This document shows, piece after piece, positions 37,972 to 47,528 of a stretch of 64,000 bases of DNA. The translations under genes were made by a program, and so were the position numbers. The stretch comes from JAHEJA01 sp965656445. GTDB lineage: Bacteria; Pseudomonadota; Alphaproteobacteria; Rhodobacterales; Rhodobacteraceae. Where the stretch lies: positions 496,001 to 560,000 of the forward strand of contig CBFHKO010000001.1 in the NCBI GenBank assembly GCA_965656445.1, read 5' to 3'. Numbering within the stretch: position 1 is the stretch's first letter; every line of letters begins with the position of its first letter. Below the pieces are notes generated by a model. It saw only the letters and a list, made by a program, of their open reading frames with translations, did no database searches and was not told the DNA's origin.

Positions 37972-39753
37972 CTATAGGGGCCAAATCAATGGAATGAGGG
38001 CTGAGGCAAGGATACCAATGCTGAGGTTCAAGGGAATCCCCACCTTCATAAAGTCGGTGAATTTATAGCCACCGGGACCGTACACCAGCATATTCGTTTG
38101 ATACCCGATGGGTGTTGCAAAAGAGGCCGAGGCCGCAACCATGACCGCCACGACCAAAGCACGGGGATCCATTCCCAATGCCTGCGCAATACCGATGGCG
38201 ATTGGCGTCATGACGACTGCGACTGCATTATTTGACACCAATTCCGTTAAAACCGAGGTCAGCAAGTAGATAATCCAAAGGATCAAAAACACAGGCATCG
38301 CCCCAAGATACGGCGCGATTGAATTGGCAATCAAAGCAACCGCGCCAGATGCCTGCAACGCGGCCCCAATCGCAAGCATTGAAAAAATCAACGCGAGCAA
38401 ACGTCCATCAATAAAGGAAAAGGCTTCTTCTGCATCAATACAGCGCGTAAACAAAACCAGAGCAACCGCAATGATGCTCAGCAAAAGGATCGGAGCCCCC
38501 CCCAAAGCAGCAAGCGCAACAATGCCCACCATCGCGACCAAAGCGATCGGAGCATGGCTTCGACGAAACGCGCGCGCAGAGGGGCGTGAAACATCCACAA
38601 GACCCATTTCCGCCGCTAATCGCTGAATATCTTCAGGGGCGCCTTCTAACAAAAGGGTATCGCCCACTTTGACGACTAGCTGATCCAACTGACGACCAAT
38701 ATTTTGGTTTTTACGATGCACCGCCAAAGGGTACACCCCGAACCGACGTCTTAGACGTAGATCCCCTAAGTGGCGGCCAACCATTTTACAGCCGGGCGTG
38801 ATCAACACCTCAACTGTTGTCGTTTCAACCGCTGAAATTTGGTCGACGCGCTTGAGGCTCTTGTTTCTCTGAAGGCTCAGCAATTCGGTCATTTGGGTGC
38901 GCAACACAACGCGGTCCCCAACCTGAAGGGCGACCCCCTGAAGGTTGCGGCGCAAAGAGGTATCCCCGCGCACAACGTCGATCAAGCGAACGCCTTCGCG
39001 TTTAAATAGCTGAACCCCCGTCACTTCGCGACCAATGAGGTTGGACTCAGGAGGAATGACGGCTTCGGTAAAGAATTTCATCTTGGACTTATCCGAGAGC
39101 AAATTCGCCATGCTTTCCCGATCTGGCAACAGCATCGGCGCGATAAAGCGCAAATAAATCATCCCCCAGATGACCAAGACGATGCCAAGCGGCGTGACTT
39201 CAAAAATACCAAAGGCTGCTAATCCCTGATCCCGCGCGACCCCATCGACCAAGAGGTTCGTCGAGGTTCCAATCAGGGTCAAGGTTCCCCCAAGGATCGC
39301 GGCGTAAGAGAGCGGGATTAACAGCTTGCTCGCAGAGAGGCCTAAGGTTTTGGACAGTTGAACAAAAACAGGGATCATCACCACAACGACTGGTGTGTTT
39401 GACACAAATGCAGAGGCGACAACCACGAAGGCCATCAGCATCACAACCGCCAAGGCGGGCTTTGTCTGTGCCTGCTTATCGGCGAGACCAGTAAACGCGT
39501 CCAAGGCCCCCGTCCGCACCAATGCGCCCATGATAATGAACATCGCGGCAATGGTCCAAGGCGCAGGATTAGACAGCACCGCAAGCCCCGCATCATAGGG
39601 CAAAATGCCTGTGATGAGCATTATGGAGACACCCGCAATCGCGACAACTTCCGTGGGATAGGATTCCCGAACGAACAAAACAAACATCGATATGACAACC
39701 AAAAGGGCGACAATCGCGGGCGCGTTCGGGATAAAGGTGAGGTAGTTAATCAT
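37972..39753 (-). CDS. SLC13/DASS-type anion permease with two RCK_C domains
   Basis: A 593-residue protein. Two membrane halves (residues ~1-185 and ~400-593) surround a soluble region with two TrkA_C/RCK_C domains (~210-290 and ~300-385; GREVTGVQLFKREGVRLIDV and GRHLGDLRLRRRFGVYPLAV mark their starts). Membrane motifs include NTPVVVVMIPVF and SNNAVAVVMTPIA, the paired SNT-like loops of the ion-transporter superfamily. Likely substrates are sulfate, dicarboxylates or other anions; I cannot choose. It lies 68 bases after ymdB. Confidence 0.87.
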   Translation of the reverse strand: MINYLTFIPNAPAIVALLVVISMFVLFVRESYPTEVVAIAGVSIMLITGILPYDAGLAVLSNPAPWTIAAMFIIMGALVRTGALDAFTGLADKQAQTKPALAVVMLMAFVVVASAFVSNTPVVVVMIPVFVQLSKTLGLSASKLLIPLSYAAILGGTLTLIGTSTNLLVDGVARDQGLAAFGIFEVTPLGIVLVIWGMIYLRFIAPMLLPDRESMANLLSDKSKMKFFTEAVIPPESNLIGREVTGVQLFKREGVRLIDVVRGDTSLRRNLQGVALQVGDRVVLRTQMTELLSLQRNKSLKRVDQISAVETTTVEVLITPGCKMVGRHLGDLRLRRRFGVYPLAVHRKNQNIGRQLDQLVVKVGDTLLLEGAPEDIQRLAAEMGLVDVSRPSARAFRRSHAPIALVAMVGIVALAALGGAPILLLSIIAVALVLFTRCIDAEEAFSFIDGRLLALIFSMLAIGAALQASGAVALIANSIAPYLGAMPVFLILWIIYLLTSVLTELVSNNAVAVVMTPIAIGIAQALGMDPRALVVAVMVAASASFATPIGYQTNMLVYGPGGYKFTDFMKVGIPLNLSIGILASALIPLIWPL

Positions 39754-39821
39754 ATCAAGCTATTTCGGTTGAATGTAGAGCGAGTTTAATCATCGCTACG
39801 GCAAAGACAAGCGCCCAAGGG

Positions 39822-40637
39822 TCACATCGGCGCGGAGCTTTGTAAAAGACCACCTTCGCGCACCATTGCGACCTTAACAGCCTTGCCCGTGCGATCATCG
39901 GTTTCGACATAAAGCCCGCTTAGGGTTGCCTCGCCCATCGCGGGCGAAAACCGCGCTTTTGGCATCCCTGTCACAAAGCGGCGCATCGGCTCGGATTTTT
40001 CCATCCCAATGACGGAATTATAATCCCCGCACATGCCTGCATCAGTTTGATAGGCGGTCCCTGCGGGTAAAATCATCGCGTCGGCTGTGGGGATGTGCGT
40101 GTGCGTTCCCACAACCACGCTCGCCCGCCCATCGCAAAAATGGCCCATGCCCATTTTTTCAGATGTGGCTTCGCAATGAATATCAACCAAAGCGGCCTGC
40201 ACCCCACCGCCCAGCGCATGGGTGCGCAAGACCTGATCAACTGCGGAAAAGGGATCATCAAAGGCCCGCTTCATGAAAACTTGGCCCAAGACCTGTGTTA
40301 CCAGAATTTTGCGCCCCCGCTGATCGGAAAACACGCGCGCACCGCGTCCCGGTGCATTCTTGGCAAAGTTCAGGGGGCGAATGATGCGTGGCTCATGCTC
40401 GATGAATTGCAACATGTCTTTTTGATCGAATGCGTGATCCCCAAGCGTGATACAATCCGCGCCCGCATCCAAAATCGCTTTTGCATGCTCACCACTAAGA
40501 CCCATACCGCTAGACGCATTTTCACCATTGACCACGACGAAATCAAGGCGCCATTCGCTCTTGAGCCGTGAAAGGTTTTCACTCACAGCGCGCCGACCAG
40601 CGCGCCCCATAACATCGCCTAAAAACAAGATTTTCAT
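39822..40637 (-). CDS. YmdB-family calcineurin-like metallophosphoesterase
   Basis: A 271-residue enzyme of the TIGR00282 family (2',3'-cyclic nucleotide phosphodiesterase in Bacillus). The dinuclear metal site is spelled out by ILFLGDVMGRAGR, VNGENASSGMG, DCITLGDHAFDQ and, at the end, VDIHCEATSEKMGMG and VVGTHTHIPTAD. Start ATG 40637 gives MKILFLGDV; 12 upstream codons are family-atypical. In alphaproteobacteria it commonly follows the 5-formyl-THF ligase gene, as it does here, 39 bases after it. Confidence 0.92.
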   Translation of the reverse strand: MKILFLGDVMGRAGRRAVSENLSRLKSEWRLDFVVVNGENASSGMGLSGEHAKAILDAGADCITLGDHAFDQKDMLQFIEHEPRIIRPLNFAKNAPGRGARVFSDQRGRKILVTQVLGQVFMKRAFDDPFSAVDQVLRTHALGGGVQAALVDIHCEATSEKMGMGHFCDGRASVVVGTHTHIPTADAMILPAGTAYQTDAGMCGDYNSVIGMEKSEPMRRFVTGMPKARFSPAMGEATLSGLYVETDDRTGKAVKVAMVREGGLLQSSAPM

Positions 40638-40676
40638 GCGCCAAGCCCTAAGGCGCTTGACCCAAAAGAGCAACCC

Positions 40677-41240
40677 CTAGCGATTTGGCTCAATGATTTC
40701 GGTTTCCGTTACGATCATATCAAGCGGCTGATCCGTCGGCTCTAGGGGAAGGTTCTTCATTTCCTGCGCGCTGAACGCATAGCCAATTGCCAAGGTCGGG
40801 CGTTTGGCGCGGAGCAATTCCAATGTGCGATCATAAAACCCGCCACCATAGCCCAAGCGTCCCCCATTGCGATCAAACGCGACCAAAGGAACGATCACCA
40901 ATTCAGGTTCAAAAAAGTCATCGACCAGAGGAATTTGGGCGCCAAATGGCCCCTCTTTCAGGTCACAATCTGGTTCCCAGCGCGAAAACAAAAGCGGCTG
41001 TCCTGCGGCCTGAATAACGGGTACGCCAACGGTGCCATGCGCACTTGCTTCGGCCATGGCATCGAGCGGGTTTATTTCGGTGCGAATAGGCATGTAACCT
41101 GATAGCGGCACACCACGATATCCCGCCAAGACAGAGGACAACAATCCACCATCATTCCCGAGCGACGCATCAAATGCACCCTTTCGCGCAGCAAATGCAG
41201 TTTTTCGCGCGGCAGCTTTTCGATCCTCTAATGTCGTCAT
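40677..41240 (-). CDS. 5-formyltetrahydrofolate cyclo-ligase
   Basis: A 187-residue ATP-dependent enzyme converting 5-formyl-THF to 5,10-methenyl-THF. Marked by RKAAARKTAFAARKG at the start, the substrate loop SGYMPIRTEINP, and the ATP/metal site VPLVAFDRNGGRLGYGGGF with YD after it. The length is normal. Its ATG overlaps the mgtE stop (ATGA, 4 bases) so the two genes are translationally coupled. Confidence 0.94.
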   Translation of the reverse strand: MTTLEDRKAAARKTAFAARKGAFDASLGNDGGLLSSVLAGYRGVPLSGYMPIRTEINPLDAMAEASAHGTVGVPVIQAAGQPLLFSRWEPDCDLKEGPFGAQIPLVDDFFEPELVIVPLVAFDRNGGRLGYGGGFYDRTLELLRAKRPTLAIGYAFSAQEMKNLPLEPTDQPLDMIVTETEIIEPNR

Positions 41241-42616
41241 AACAGCATGATCCCTGCAAGGCCCAAAAAGGCAAAAAATCCAACCACATCCGTGACCGTT
41301 GTCACGAAAGCGCCAGATGCCAAAGCAGGGTCTACGCCCATGCGTTCAAGAACAACAGGAATGCCTGTGCCCGCAAATCCCGCCACGATCAAATTCACGA
41401 CCATTGCTAATGCAATCACATAACCCAACATCAGTGAGCCAAACCAGATATATCCAACAGCCCCCATCACACCCGCAAAGATCACCCCATTGATCGCGCC
41501 GACCAAGGCCTCGCGCCGAATAACCCGCCAAATGTTGGCGCCCGTCAAATCTTTGGTCGCAATCGCACGCACTGCAACAGTCAGGCTTTGTGTTCCCGCA
41601 TTGCCGCCCATGGAGGCCACAATCGGCATCAACACGGCTAAGGCAACCAGCTGGGCAATCGTCGCCTCGAACTGTGCAATGACTAGAGAGGCCAAAATAG
41701 CGGTCACAAGATTGACCGCAAGCCAAGGCAACCTTTGTTTTGTTGTCTCAAGAACACTATCCGACAGGCTGCTTTCGCCGACACCCGCGAGGCGAAGAAT
41801 GTCTTCTTCGTGCTCTTCGTCCAAAACAGCCATCGCATCATCAATCGTGATCATCCCGATGAGCCGGTTTTCTTCGTCCACGACAGGGGCCGAAATCAGG
41901 TGATATTGGTTAAATGCATAGGCGACATCTTCTTCGTCCTGCGTAACTGGGATAACTTGAAACATGTCCTCAACAATATCCACCAGTTTCACATGCCGCT
42001 TGGACGACATGAGCTTGCCTAGGGTGACATTGGCGATTGGATGCATACGCGGATCAACCAAAATCACGTGATAAAATTGATCCGGCAGGTTTTCCTCATT
42101 GCGCAGATGATCAATCGCTTCACCCACGCTCCAATGTTCAGGGGCCATGACGAATTCACGCTGCATAAGACGACCAGCGGAATATTCTGGATAAGAGAGC
42201 GATTGTTCAACCGCGACACGATCCGTGTCATCCAAGGCCCCAAGGATCGCCTCTTGTTGGGGTTCATCTAAATCCTCAACAATGTCCACAACGTCATCGG
42301 TTTCAAGTTCGCGCACAGCCTCCGCAAGGGTTTGCGGCGTCAAAAGCTGAATGACCTCTTCGCGGATGCTTTCATCCAATTCAGAGAGGATTTCACCATC
42401 AAATTCAAAATCATAAAGCTGGATCAATGCGCGCCGGTTTGGAGTGCTCGCCTGTTCCAAAATATCCGCAATATCCGCGGCGTGAAGCGGTTCCATTCGC
42501 GCAATTAGCGTATCGCGATCTCCGGCTTCTACGGCATCAAAGATGGCCTGAACCGCTTTGCGATCCAAAACATAGGCGTCTTCGCTTTCTTGCTCTAGAA
42601 GCTCTATCTGATCCAT
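41237..42616 (-). CDS. mgtE: Magnesium transporter MgtE
   Basis: A 459-residue Mg2+ channel. The N-terminal helical MgtE_N domain (~30-135, HAADIADILEQ and LDEPQQEAILGAL) is followed by paired CBS domains (~140-265) that sense cytoplasmic Mg2+, then five membrane segments with the pore-forming MPIVASMGGNAGTQSLTV and, near the end, PALASGAFVTTVTDVVGFF. The domain order and length are standard. It is the first gene of a minus-strand series. No M-box riboswitch is visible upstream; the gap to guaD is under 100 bases. Confidence 0.96.
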   Translation of the reverse strand: MDQIELLEQESEDAYVLDRKAVQAIFDAVEAGDRDTLIARMEPLHAADIADILEQASTPNRRALIQLYDFEFDGEILSELDESIREEVIQLLTPQTLAEAVRELETDDVVDIVEDLDEPQQEAILGALDDTDRVAVEQSLSYPEYSAGRLMQREFVMAPEHWSVGEAIDHLRNEENLPDQFYHVILVDPRMHPIANVTLGKLMSSKRHVKLVDIVEDMFQVIPVTQDEEDVAYAFNQYHLISAPVVDEENRLIGMITIDDAMAVLDEEHEEDILRLAGVGESSLSDSVLETTKQRLPWLAVNLVTAILASLVIAQFEATIAQLVALAVLMPIVASMGGNAGTQSLTVAVRAIATKDLTGANIWRVIRREALVGAINGVIFAGVMGAVGYIWFGSLMLGYVIALAMVVNLIVAGFAGTGIPVVLERMGVDPALASGAFVTTVTDVVGFFAFLGLAGIMLL

Positions 42617-42710
42617 TGTTTTGTCCCCAGCATTTACTTTGCTTTGAAAGTTCGGTTAGGTCTTGAACCTGACAAACAGGTTGGTTGTTTGGCAACATGG
42701 AAACGACAAA

Positions 42711-44015
42711 ATGAATCACACACAGCCTCCCTCTCTCATTAAGGGACATATCCTTCGGTTTAAAGCGAATCCTTTCACATCACCGATTGAAGAGGCCGCT
42801 GATTTGGACACAACTGGCGCAATTTTGCTGATGGATGGAAAAATTGCCGTCGTTGGATCTGCTGCTGATTTGGAGCAGGCGCACCCAGAGGCGCATATCG
42901 TCGATTATGGCGACAAAATCGTCATGGCGGGATTTGTCGATGCGCATGTGCATTATCCCCAAACTGGGATTATTGCCTCTTGGGGGAAACGTCTCATCGA
43001 CTGGCTCAATACCTATACATTCCCCGAAGAAATGCGCTTTGGTGATCCCCTCTATGCCAAAGCAACGGCTGAGACGTATCTGGATCTGGCCCTTGCCCAT
43101 GGCACAACCAGCATGGCGAGCTACTGTACCATTCATCCGCAAAGTGTAGATGCCCTCTTTGAGGCGGCAGAGGCGCGCGGGATTTGCGTTGTAGCAGGGA
43201 AAACCTGTATGGATCGCAATGCCCCTGATGGCCTGCGCGACACAGCACAATCCGCCTATGATCACAGCAAGGCCTTATTGGAAAAGTGGCATCGAAAGGG
43301 GCGCGCGCACTATGCAATCACGCCCAGATTTTCGCCCACCTCGACCCCAGATCAGCTGAGCGCGCTGGGGGCGCTCTGGGCGGAACACCCGGACTGTTTG
43401 ATGCAAACACACCTGAGCGAACAAGTGGATGAAATCGATTGGGTCAAAGCCCTGTTTCCTGAGGCGCGCGATTATTTAGATACCTATGAACAGCATGGCC
43501 TCTTGGGGGCGCGCGGACTTTATGGGCATGCGATCCATTTAGAGCCGCGTGAAATAGACAGGCTACGTGAGATTGGCGCAGGGCTTGTGCATTGCCCGAC
43601 ATCAAACATGTTCATCGGCTCTGGCCTCTTTCAAACCGCTAGCCTTGCCCTGAGCGGTCAAAAGATCGGTTTAGCAACGGATACAGGGGGTGGCTCGTCG
43701 TTTTCAATGTTGCGCACAATGGCCGCCGCTTACGAAATAGGTCAGCTTAATCACACACCCTTGCACACGGCACAGCTTTTGTGGCTGGCAACTGTTGGCT
43801 CTGCAGAGACGCTACATTTAGATCATGAAATCGGCAATATCCAAGAGGGCAATTTCGCGGATTTGGTTGTGCTTGATCTCGCCTCAACACCAGCGATTGC
43901 GCAACGTCATCGCAATGCCTCAGATATTTGGGAAGCGATTTTCCCAACGATCATGATGGGTGATGACCGGGCCATCCATGACGTTTGGATTGCGGGAGCG
44001 CGGGTTTTGAATTAG
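42711..44015 (+). CDS. guaD: Guanine deaminase
   Basis: A 434-residue zinc amidohydrolase deaminating guanine to xanthine. The metal HxH is in VDAHVHYPQTG near residue 78, followed by WLNTYTFPEE, which is diagnostic of guanine deaminase. Further marks are MDRNAPDGLRD, TPRFSPTSTPDQL, MQTHLSEQVDE with the next His, and ATDTGGGSSFSML with the metal Asp. ATG 42711 gives a standard N-terminus; an in-frame TTG 16 codons earlier is less likely. It is divergent from mgtE and is followed after 33 bases by a SAP-domain gene. Confidence 0.95.
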   Translation: MNHTQPPSLIKGHILRFKANPFTSPIEEAADLDTTGAILLMDGKIAVVGSAADLEQAHPEAHIVDYGDKIVMAGFVDAHVHYPQTGIIASWGKRLIDWLNTYTFPEEMRFGDPLYAKATAETYLDLALAHGTTSMASYCTIHPQSVDALFEAAEARGICVVAGKTCMDRNAPDGLRDTAQSAYDHSKALLEKWHRKGRAHYAITPRFSPTSTPDQLSALGALWAEHPDCLMQTHLSEQVDEIDWVKALFPEARDYLDTYEQHGLLGARGLYGHAIHLEPREIDRLREIGAGLVHCPTSNMFIGSGLFQTASLALSGQKIGLATDTGGGSSFSMLRTMAAAYEIGQLNHTPLHTAQLLWLATVGSAETLHLDHEIGNIQEGNFADLVVLDLASTPAIAQRHRNASDIWEAIFPTIMMGDDRAIHDVWIAGARVLN

Positions 44016-44048
44016 GCTGCATGGCAAAGAAAAAATGATTTTAGCCCA

Positions 44049-44648
44049 ATGCAACAGCCAATTCGCCCGTCGATCTCAAAAATTTCAAACAGCAAAGAAC
44101 TGCGTCGTTGGTATTGGCGTAAAGATGAACTCCTGCCCTTTGCCCGCAAGTTAGGTCTCAAAACAACAGGAGGAAAATTTGAAATTTTAGAGCGTATCGG
44201 CCACTTTATCGATACTGGTCATGCGACAAAAGAAGCGCCTCATACCCCCAGATCAAAATTTGATTGGCATAGCGCGCCGCTTGATGACAGAACGTTGATC
44301 ACAGATAATTACAAGAACACGCAAAATGTGCGCAGATATTTTATTTCAGCACTGGGAGAGGACTTCAAATTCAACATCGCATTTATGGACTGGATCAAAG
44401 AGAATTCCGGACGAACACTCAAAGATGCCTGCCACGCGTATCGCGCCATTAAAGCACAACAAAGCACACCTGGATTCAAAACAAAAATCAAAAGCCACAA
44501 TCAATTCAACCAGTATACACGTGACTTTCTCGACGCTCATCCCGATTTGACCATGAACGATGTGCGCCGTATTTGGGCGCGCAAAATTCAACGCCCTTCA
44601 GAAGATGGTCGCCATGTGTACCATCCTGACGACCTATTACTTGAATGA
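44049..44648 (+). CDS. SAP-domain and DUF6434 protein
   Basis: A 199-residue basic protein. Residues ~12-55 resemble a SAP helix-extension-helix (NSKELRRWYWRKDELLPFARKLG, KTTGGKFEILERIGHFI, in adjacent pieces), a nucleic-acid-binding fold. Residues ~68-125 match DUF6434 (FDWHSAPLDDRTLITDNY, NVRRYFISALGEDFKFN). A C-terminal basic part follows. Function is unknown; DNA or RNA binding is inferred from the SAP likeness and charge. It lies 33 bases after guaD on the same strand and ends 1 base before the convergent deaminase gene. Confidence 0.78.
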   Translation: MQQPIRPSISKISNSKELRRWYWRKDELLPFARKLGLKTTGGKFEILERIGHFIDTGHATKEAPHTPRSKFDWHSAPLDDRTLITDNYKNTQNVRRYFISALGEDFKFNIAFMDWIKENSGRTLKDACHAYRAIKAQQSTPGFKTKIKSHNQFNQYTRDFLDAHPDLTMNDVRRIWARKIQRPSEDGRHVYHPDDLLLE

Positions 44649-44649
44649 A

Positions 44650-45987
44650 TTAGGCCATCAACCGCTTTACAAGTTTATTTTGCTGCACAATCGTTTGCGC
44701 GAGATCAAAGGTTACAATACGCCCATCTCGTACAACTTGGCGCCCGTTTACAATTACATCGCGTGCCTTGTTCACACCCGTCATCACCAATGCCGCGGGA
44801 TCCCAGCTTCCTGCGGCTTCGATCCCGGATACATCCCAGATCGCGATATCGGCGCGTTTCCCAATCGCGATTTGCCCGCAATCATTGCGCCCAAGGGTTT
44901 GCGCCCCGCCACGTGTCGCAATCTCTAGCGCCTCGCGCGCGCTCATCGCATCAGCGCCATTGAGGACGCGCTGCAATAGCATTGTCTGACGGGCTTCGTT
45001 CATGAGGTTGCCGGCATCATTGCTGGCCGATCCATCAACGCCAAGGCCCACTTTCACGCCCGTGTCGCGCATCTGACGCACGGGCGCAATGCCTGATCCA
45101 AGACGGCAATTCGAACAAGGGCAATGCGCAACCCCTGTGCCAGATCGCGCAAAGAGATCAATTTCTTGCGCATCCAATTTGACACAATGGGCATGCCAGA
45201 CATCATCCCCTGTCCACCCCAAATCTTCGGCATATTGCCCCGGGCGACAGCCAAATTTTTCCAGTGAATAGGCAATATCTTCGTCATTTTCTGCCAAATG
45301 TGTATGCAGCATCACGCCCTTGTCGCGCGCCAATAGCGCCGCGTCGCGCATCAAATCACGACTAACCGAAAAGGGAGAACAGGGCGCAAGGCCCACGCGC
45401 ACCATTGCGCCTTCGCGCCCGTCATGGAACTGATCCACAACACGGATACAGTCGTTTAAAATATCTTGTTCCCGTTCCACTAGATGATCGGGGGGCAAGC
45501 CGCCATCGGATTCCCCAATGCTCATCGCGCCGCGCGTGGCGTGAAACCGCATGCCGATGTCTTGGGCGGCATAGATCGTATCATCAAGGCGCGATCCGTT
45601 CGGGTAGAGATACAGGTGATCCGACGTCATAGTGCAGCCAGACAAGGCCAATTCCGCCAATCCCGTCAGGGCAGACACGCGCATTTCCTCGGGCCCGAAC
45701 CGCGCCCAGATGGGATAAAGCGTTTGCAACCAACCAAAGAGCAACGCATCCTGCCCCCCCGGAACTGCTCGGGTGAGGGTTTGGTACAAATGATGGTGCG
45801 TGTTTACCAAGCCCGGTGTCACGACGCATCCATGAGCCAAAACCACCTCTTCACCTTCTGATGGTGTCAGGTGACCAATGTCCGAAATCACGCCTCCCGA
45901 GAGGCGGATATCCATGCCAGAGAGCTCACGACGCTGATCGTCCATCGTTAGGATCATGTCGGCGCTTTTGATCAAGATAGAAGTCAT
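44650..45987 (-). CDS. 8-oxoguanine deaminase / AtzB-TrzN-like amidohydrolase
   Basis: A 445-residue zinc amidohydrolase. The metal motif is VNTHHHLYQTLTRAVPGGQ, with the triple His typical of 8-oxoguanine and hydroxyatrazine hydrolases. Further sites: LHTHLAENDEDI, WHAHCVKLDAQEI, HCPCSNCRLGSGIAP, and the metal Asp in GLGVDGSASNDAGN. The family deaminates 8-oxoguanine to urate or related triazines. As with guaD nearby, it points to purine breakdown or detoxification of oxidised bases. It is 6 bases after hisN and probably co-transcribed with it. Confidence 0.88.
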   Translation of the reverse strand: MTSILIKSADMILTMDDQRRELSGMDIRLSGGVISDIGHLTPSEGEEVVLAHGCVVTPGLVNTHHHLYQTLTRAVPGGQDALLFGWLQTLYPIWARFGPEEMRVSALTGLAELALSGCTMTSDHLYLYPNGSRLDDTIYAAQDIGMRFHATRGAMSIGESDGGLPPDHLVEREQDILNDCIRVVDQFHDGREGAMVRVGLAPCSPFSVSRDLMRDAALLARDKGVMLHTHLAENDEDIAYSLEKFGCRPGQYAEDLGWTGDDVWHAHCVKLDAQEIDLFARSGTGVAHCPCSNCRLGSGIAPVRQMRDTGVKVGLGVDGSASNDAGNLMNEARQTMLLQRVLNGADAMSAREALEIATRGGAQTLGRNDCGQIAIGKRADIAIWDVSGIEAAGSWDPAALVMTGVNKARDVIVNGRQVVRDGRIVTFDLAQTIVQQNKLVKRLMA

Positions 45988-45993
45988 GTCAGC

Positions 45994-46824
45994 TTACTCC
46001 GCAAAAGGTGTCAAATGTGGGAGGGCCGCGTTTAGAATATCGCGGTTTGCGGCGGCGATCAGCTGGCCACCTTGGTGCGCAGGACCGCCTGACCAATTCG
46101 TCACAACACCCCCTGCGGCCTCAATAACCGCGATGGGGCCGTGGATATCATACGGGTTCAGCCCTGCTTCGATGACCAAATCCACCTGACCGCTCGCCAC
46201 CAAGGCGTAAGCATAACAATCCATGCCATAGCGCACGAGCTTGGTCTGAGAGGCGACAGCCTCGAATGCCGCGCGCTCTTGTTCTGTGCCAACTTCTGGA
46301 AAGGTCGTCATTAGGACGGCTTGATCAAGTCTTTGTATGGTTGAACTTGCAAGTGGTCTTTGCCCCATCGGGCCATCGACATAGCTATGACCCAGACCCC
46401 CTACAAACCGCTCTCCGATATAAGGTTGATCAATCAGCCCGAAAATCGGGCCTTTCTCTGTGCTGGCTGAAATGAGAACGCCCCAAGTGGGTGTTCCCGA
46501 AATAAAACCACGTGTACCATCAATCGGATCCAAGACCCATGTGATCCCTGAGGTGCCGCTTTGCTCACCAAATTCCTCGCCGAGGATTGCGTCATTCGGG
46601 CGATCCTTGGCCAGAATATCGCGCATGACTTCTTCGGCCGCTCGATCCGCGATTGTGACGGGATCAAAGCCGCTCGCATCCTTATTGTCGGTGACAATTG
46701 AGGAATTGCGAAAATAAGGAAGGATCACCGAGCGCGCCGCATCGGCGAGGCGATGGGCGGTTTGGACAATATGGTCCGCATCTGAAGTCAGGTGATTAGG
46801 AAGTGTTGCTGTTGTTGTGGTCAT
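45994..46824 (-). CDS. hisN: Histidinol-phosphatase / inositol monophosphatase family (HisN)
   Basis: A 276-residue Mg2+-dependent phosphatase of the IMPase family, by length and motifs closest to the HisN histidinol-phosphatase found in actinobacteria and alphaproteobacteria. The metal sites are GEEFGEQSG and LDPIDGTRGFISG, later YDIHGPIAVIEAAGG. The start ATG 46824 gives MTTTTATLPNH; an earlier in-frame ATG adds 11 residues. Inositol- or nucleotide-phosphatase activity cannot be excluded. It is followed 6 bases later by the deaminase gene and preceded 47 bases earlier by an XRE regulator. Confidence 0.88.
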   Translation of the reverse strand: MTTTTATLPNHLTSDADHIVQTAHRLADAARSVILPYFRNSSIVTDNKDASGFDPVTIADRAAEEVMRDILAKDRPNDAILGEEFGEQSGTSGITWVLDPIDGTRGFISGTPTWGVLISASTEKGPIFGLIDQPYIGERFVGGLGHSYVDGPMGQRPLASSTIQRLDQAVLMTTFPEVGTEQERAAFEAVASQTKLVRYGMDCYAYALVASGQVDLVIEAGLNPYDIHGPIAVIEAAGGVVTNWSGGPAHQGGQLIAAANRDILNAALPHLTPFAE

Positions 46825-46871
46825 TGCGCCCCCAAGTGTTACAGGGGCGCTAAACAAAAACTAGCTAAAAA

Positions 46872-47243
46872 TCAAGCGACGTCGCTTAACACGCGCGCTA
46901 GGTCGAACAAGCGACGGCGTTGGTTTTCTGGAATTGCATAGTAAGAGCGCACCAATTCAAGCGCCTCTTTGTCCCCCATGAGGTCCGCAGGAACCGAGCT
47001 ATCGCCCGCCGCAGCAGACTCGTCATTATCGAGGCCATCAAAAAAGAAACTGATTTGCACATCAAGAGCCGCGGCAATATCCCAAAGACGGGACGCGCTG
47101 ACACGGTTCGCACCAGTTTCGTATTTTTGGATTTGCTGAAATTTGATACCAACTTGCTCTGCCAATTGCTGTTGAGTCATGCCTACCAACCAACGGCGGT
47201 GGCGAACTCGTTTCCCAACATGGACATCAACTGGGTGCGTCAT
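46872..47243 (-). CDS. XRE-family transcriptional regulator
   Basis: A 123-residue DNA-binding protein. The Cro/CI helix-turn-helix lies at residues ~11-66 (VRHRRWLVGMTQQQLAEQVG, KFQQIQKYETGANRVSA), with a short C-terminal helical region (LELVRSYYAIPENQRRRLF). The shape matches a widespread alphaproteobacterial single-domain regulator. The upstream gap (285 bases) holds two CGTACTA copies 51 bp apart, possible operators. It may control the hisN-deaminase pair or its own expression. Confidence 0.88.
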   Translation of the reverse strand: MTHPVDVHVGKRVRHRRWLVGMTQQQLAEQVGIKFQQIQKYETGANRVSASRLWDIAAALDVQISFFFDGLDNDESAAAGDSSVPADLMGDKEALELVRSYYAIPENQRRRLFDLARVLSDVA

Positions 47244-47528
47244 TTAATATTTCCTTTTTTCCAGACTGCCACTTGGCAAAGGGCTATGACGACAGGGTCG
47301 CCATTTTAATTCCGCTGCGCATCCCTACAGCATTACGACGAATGTACCATAAGAAAGTTACCTTGCAAGGCACTAAAAATTGATAAATACGTACTAAAAT
47401 GGATCAAAACCTGCTTAAGGCGAGTGAATTTTTGCACTTTCGTACTATGCTCGGTTGAATGACGTCATTTTTGGATAGACGGCGCAAAAACGTGATAACC
47501 CTATGAACTTGACAGGAGGTTTCTGAAA

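Noticed and set aside
37137..42616. Genomic island or mobile element
   Set aside because: All genes are conserved core types with operon overlaps; no integrase, transposase or flanking repeats.
42617..42710. M-box magnesium riboswitch before mgtE
   Set aside because: The gap to guaD is under 100 bases and shows no such structure.
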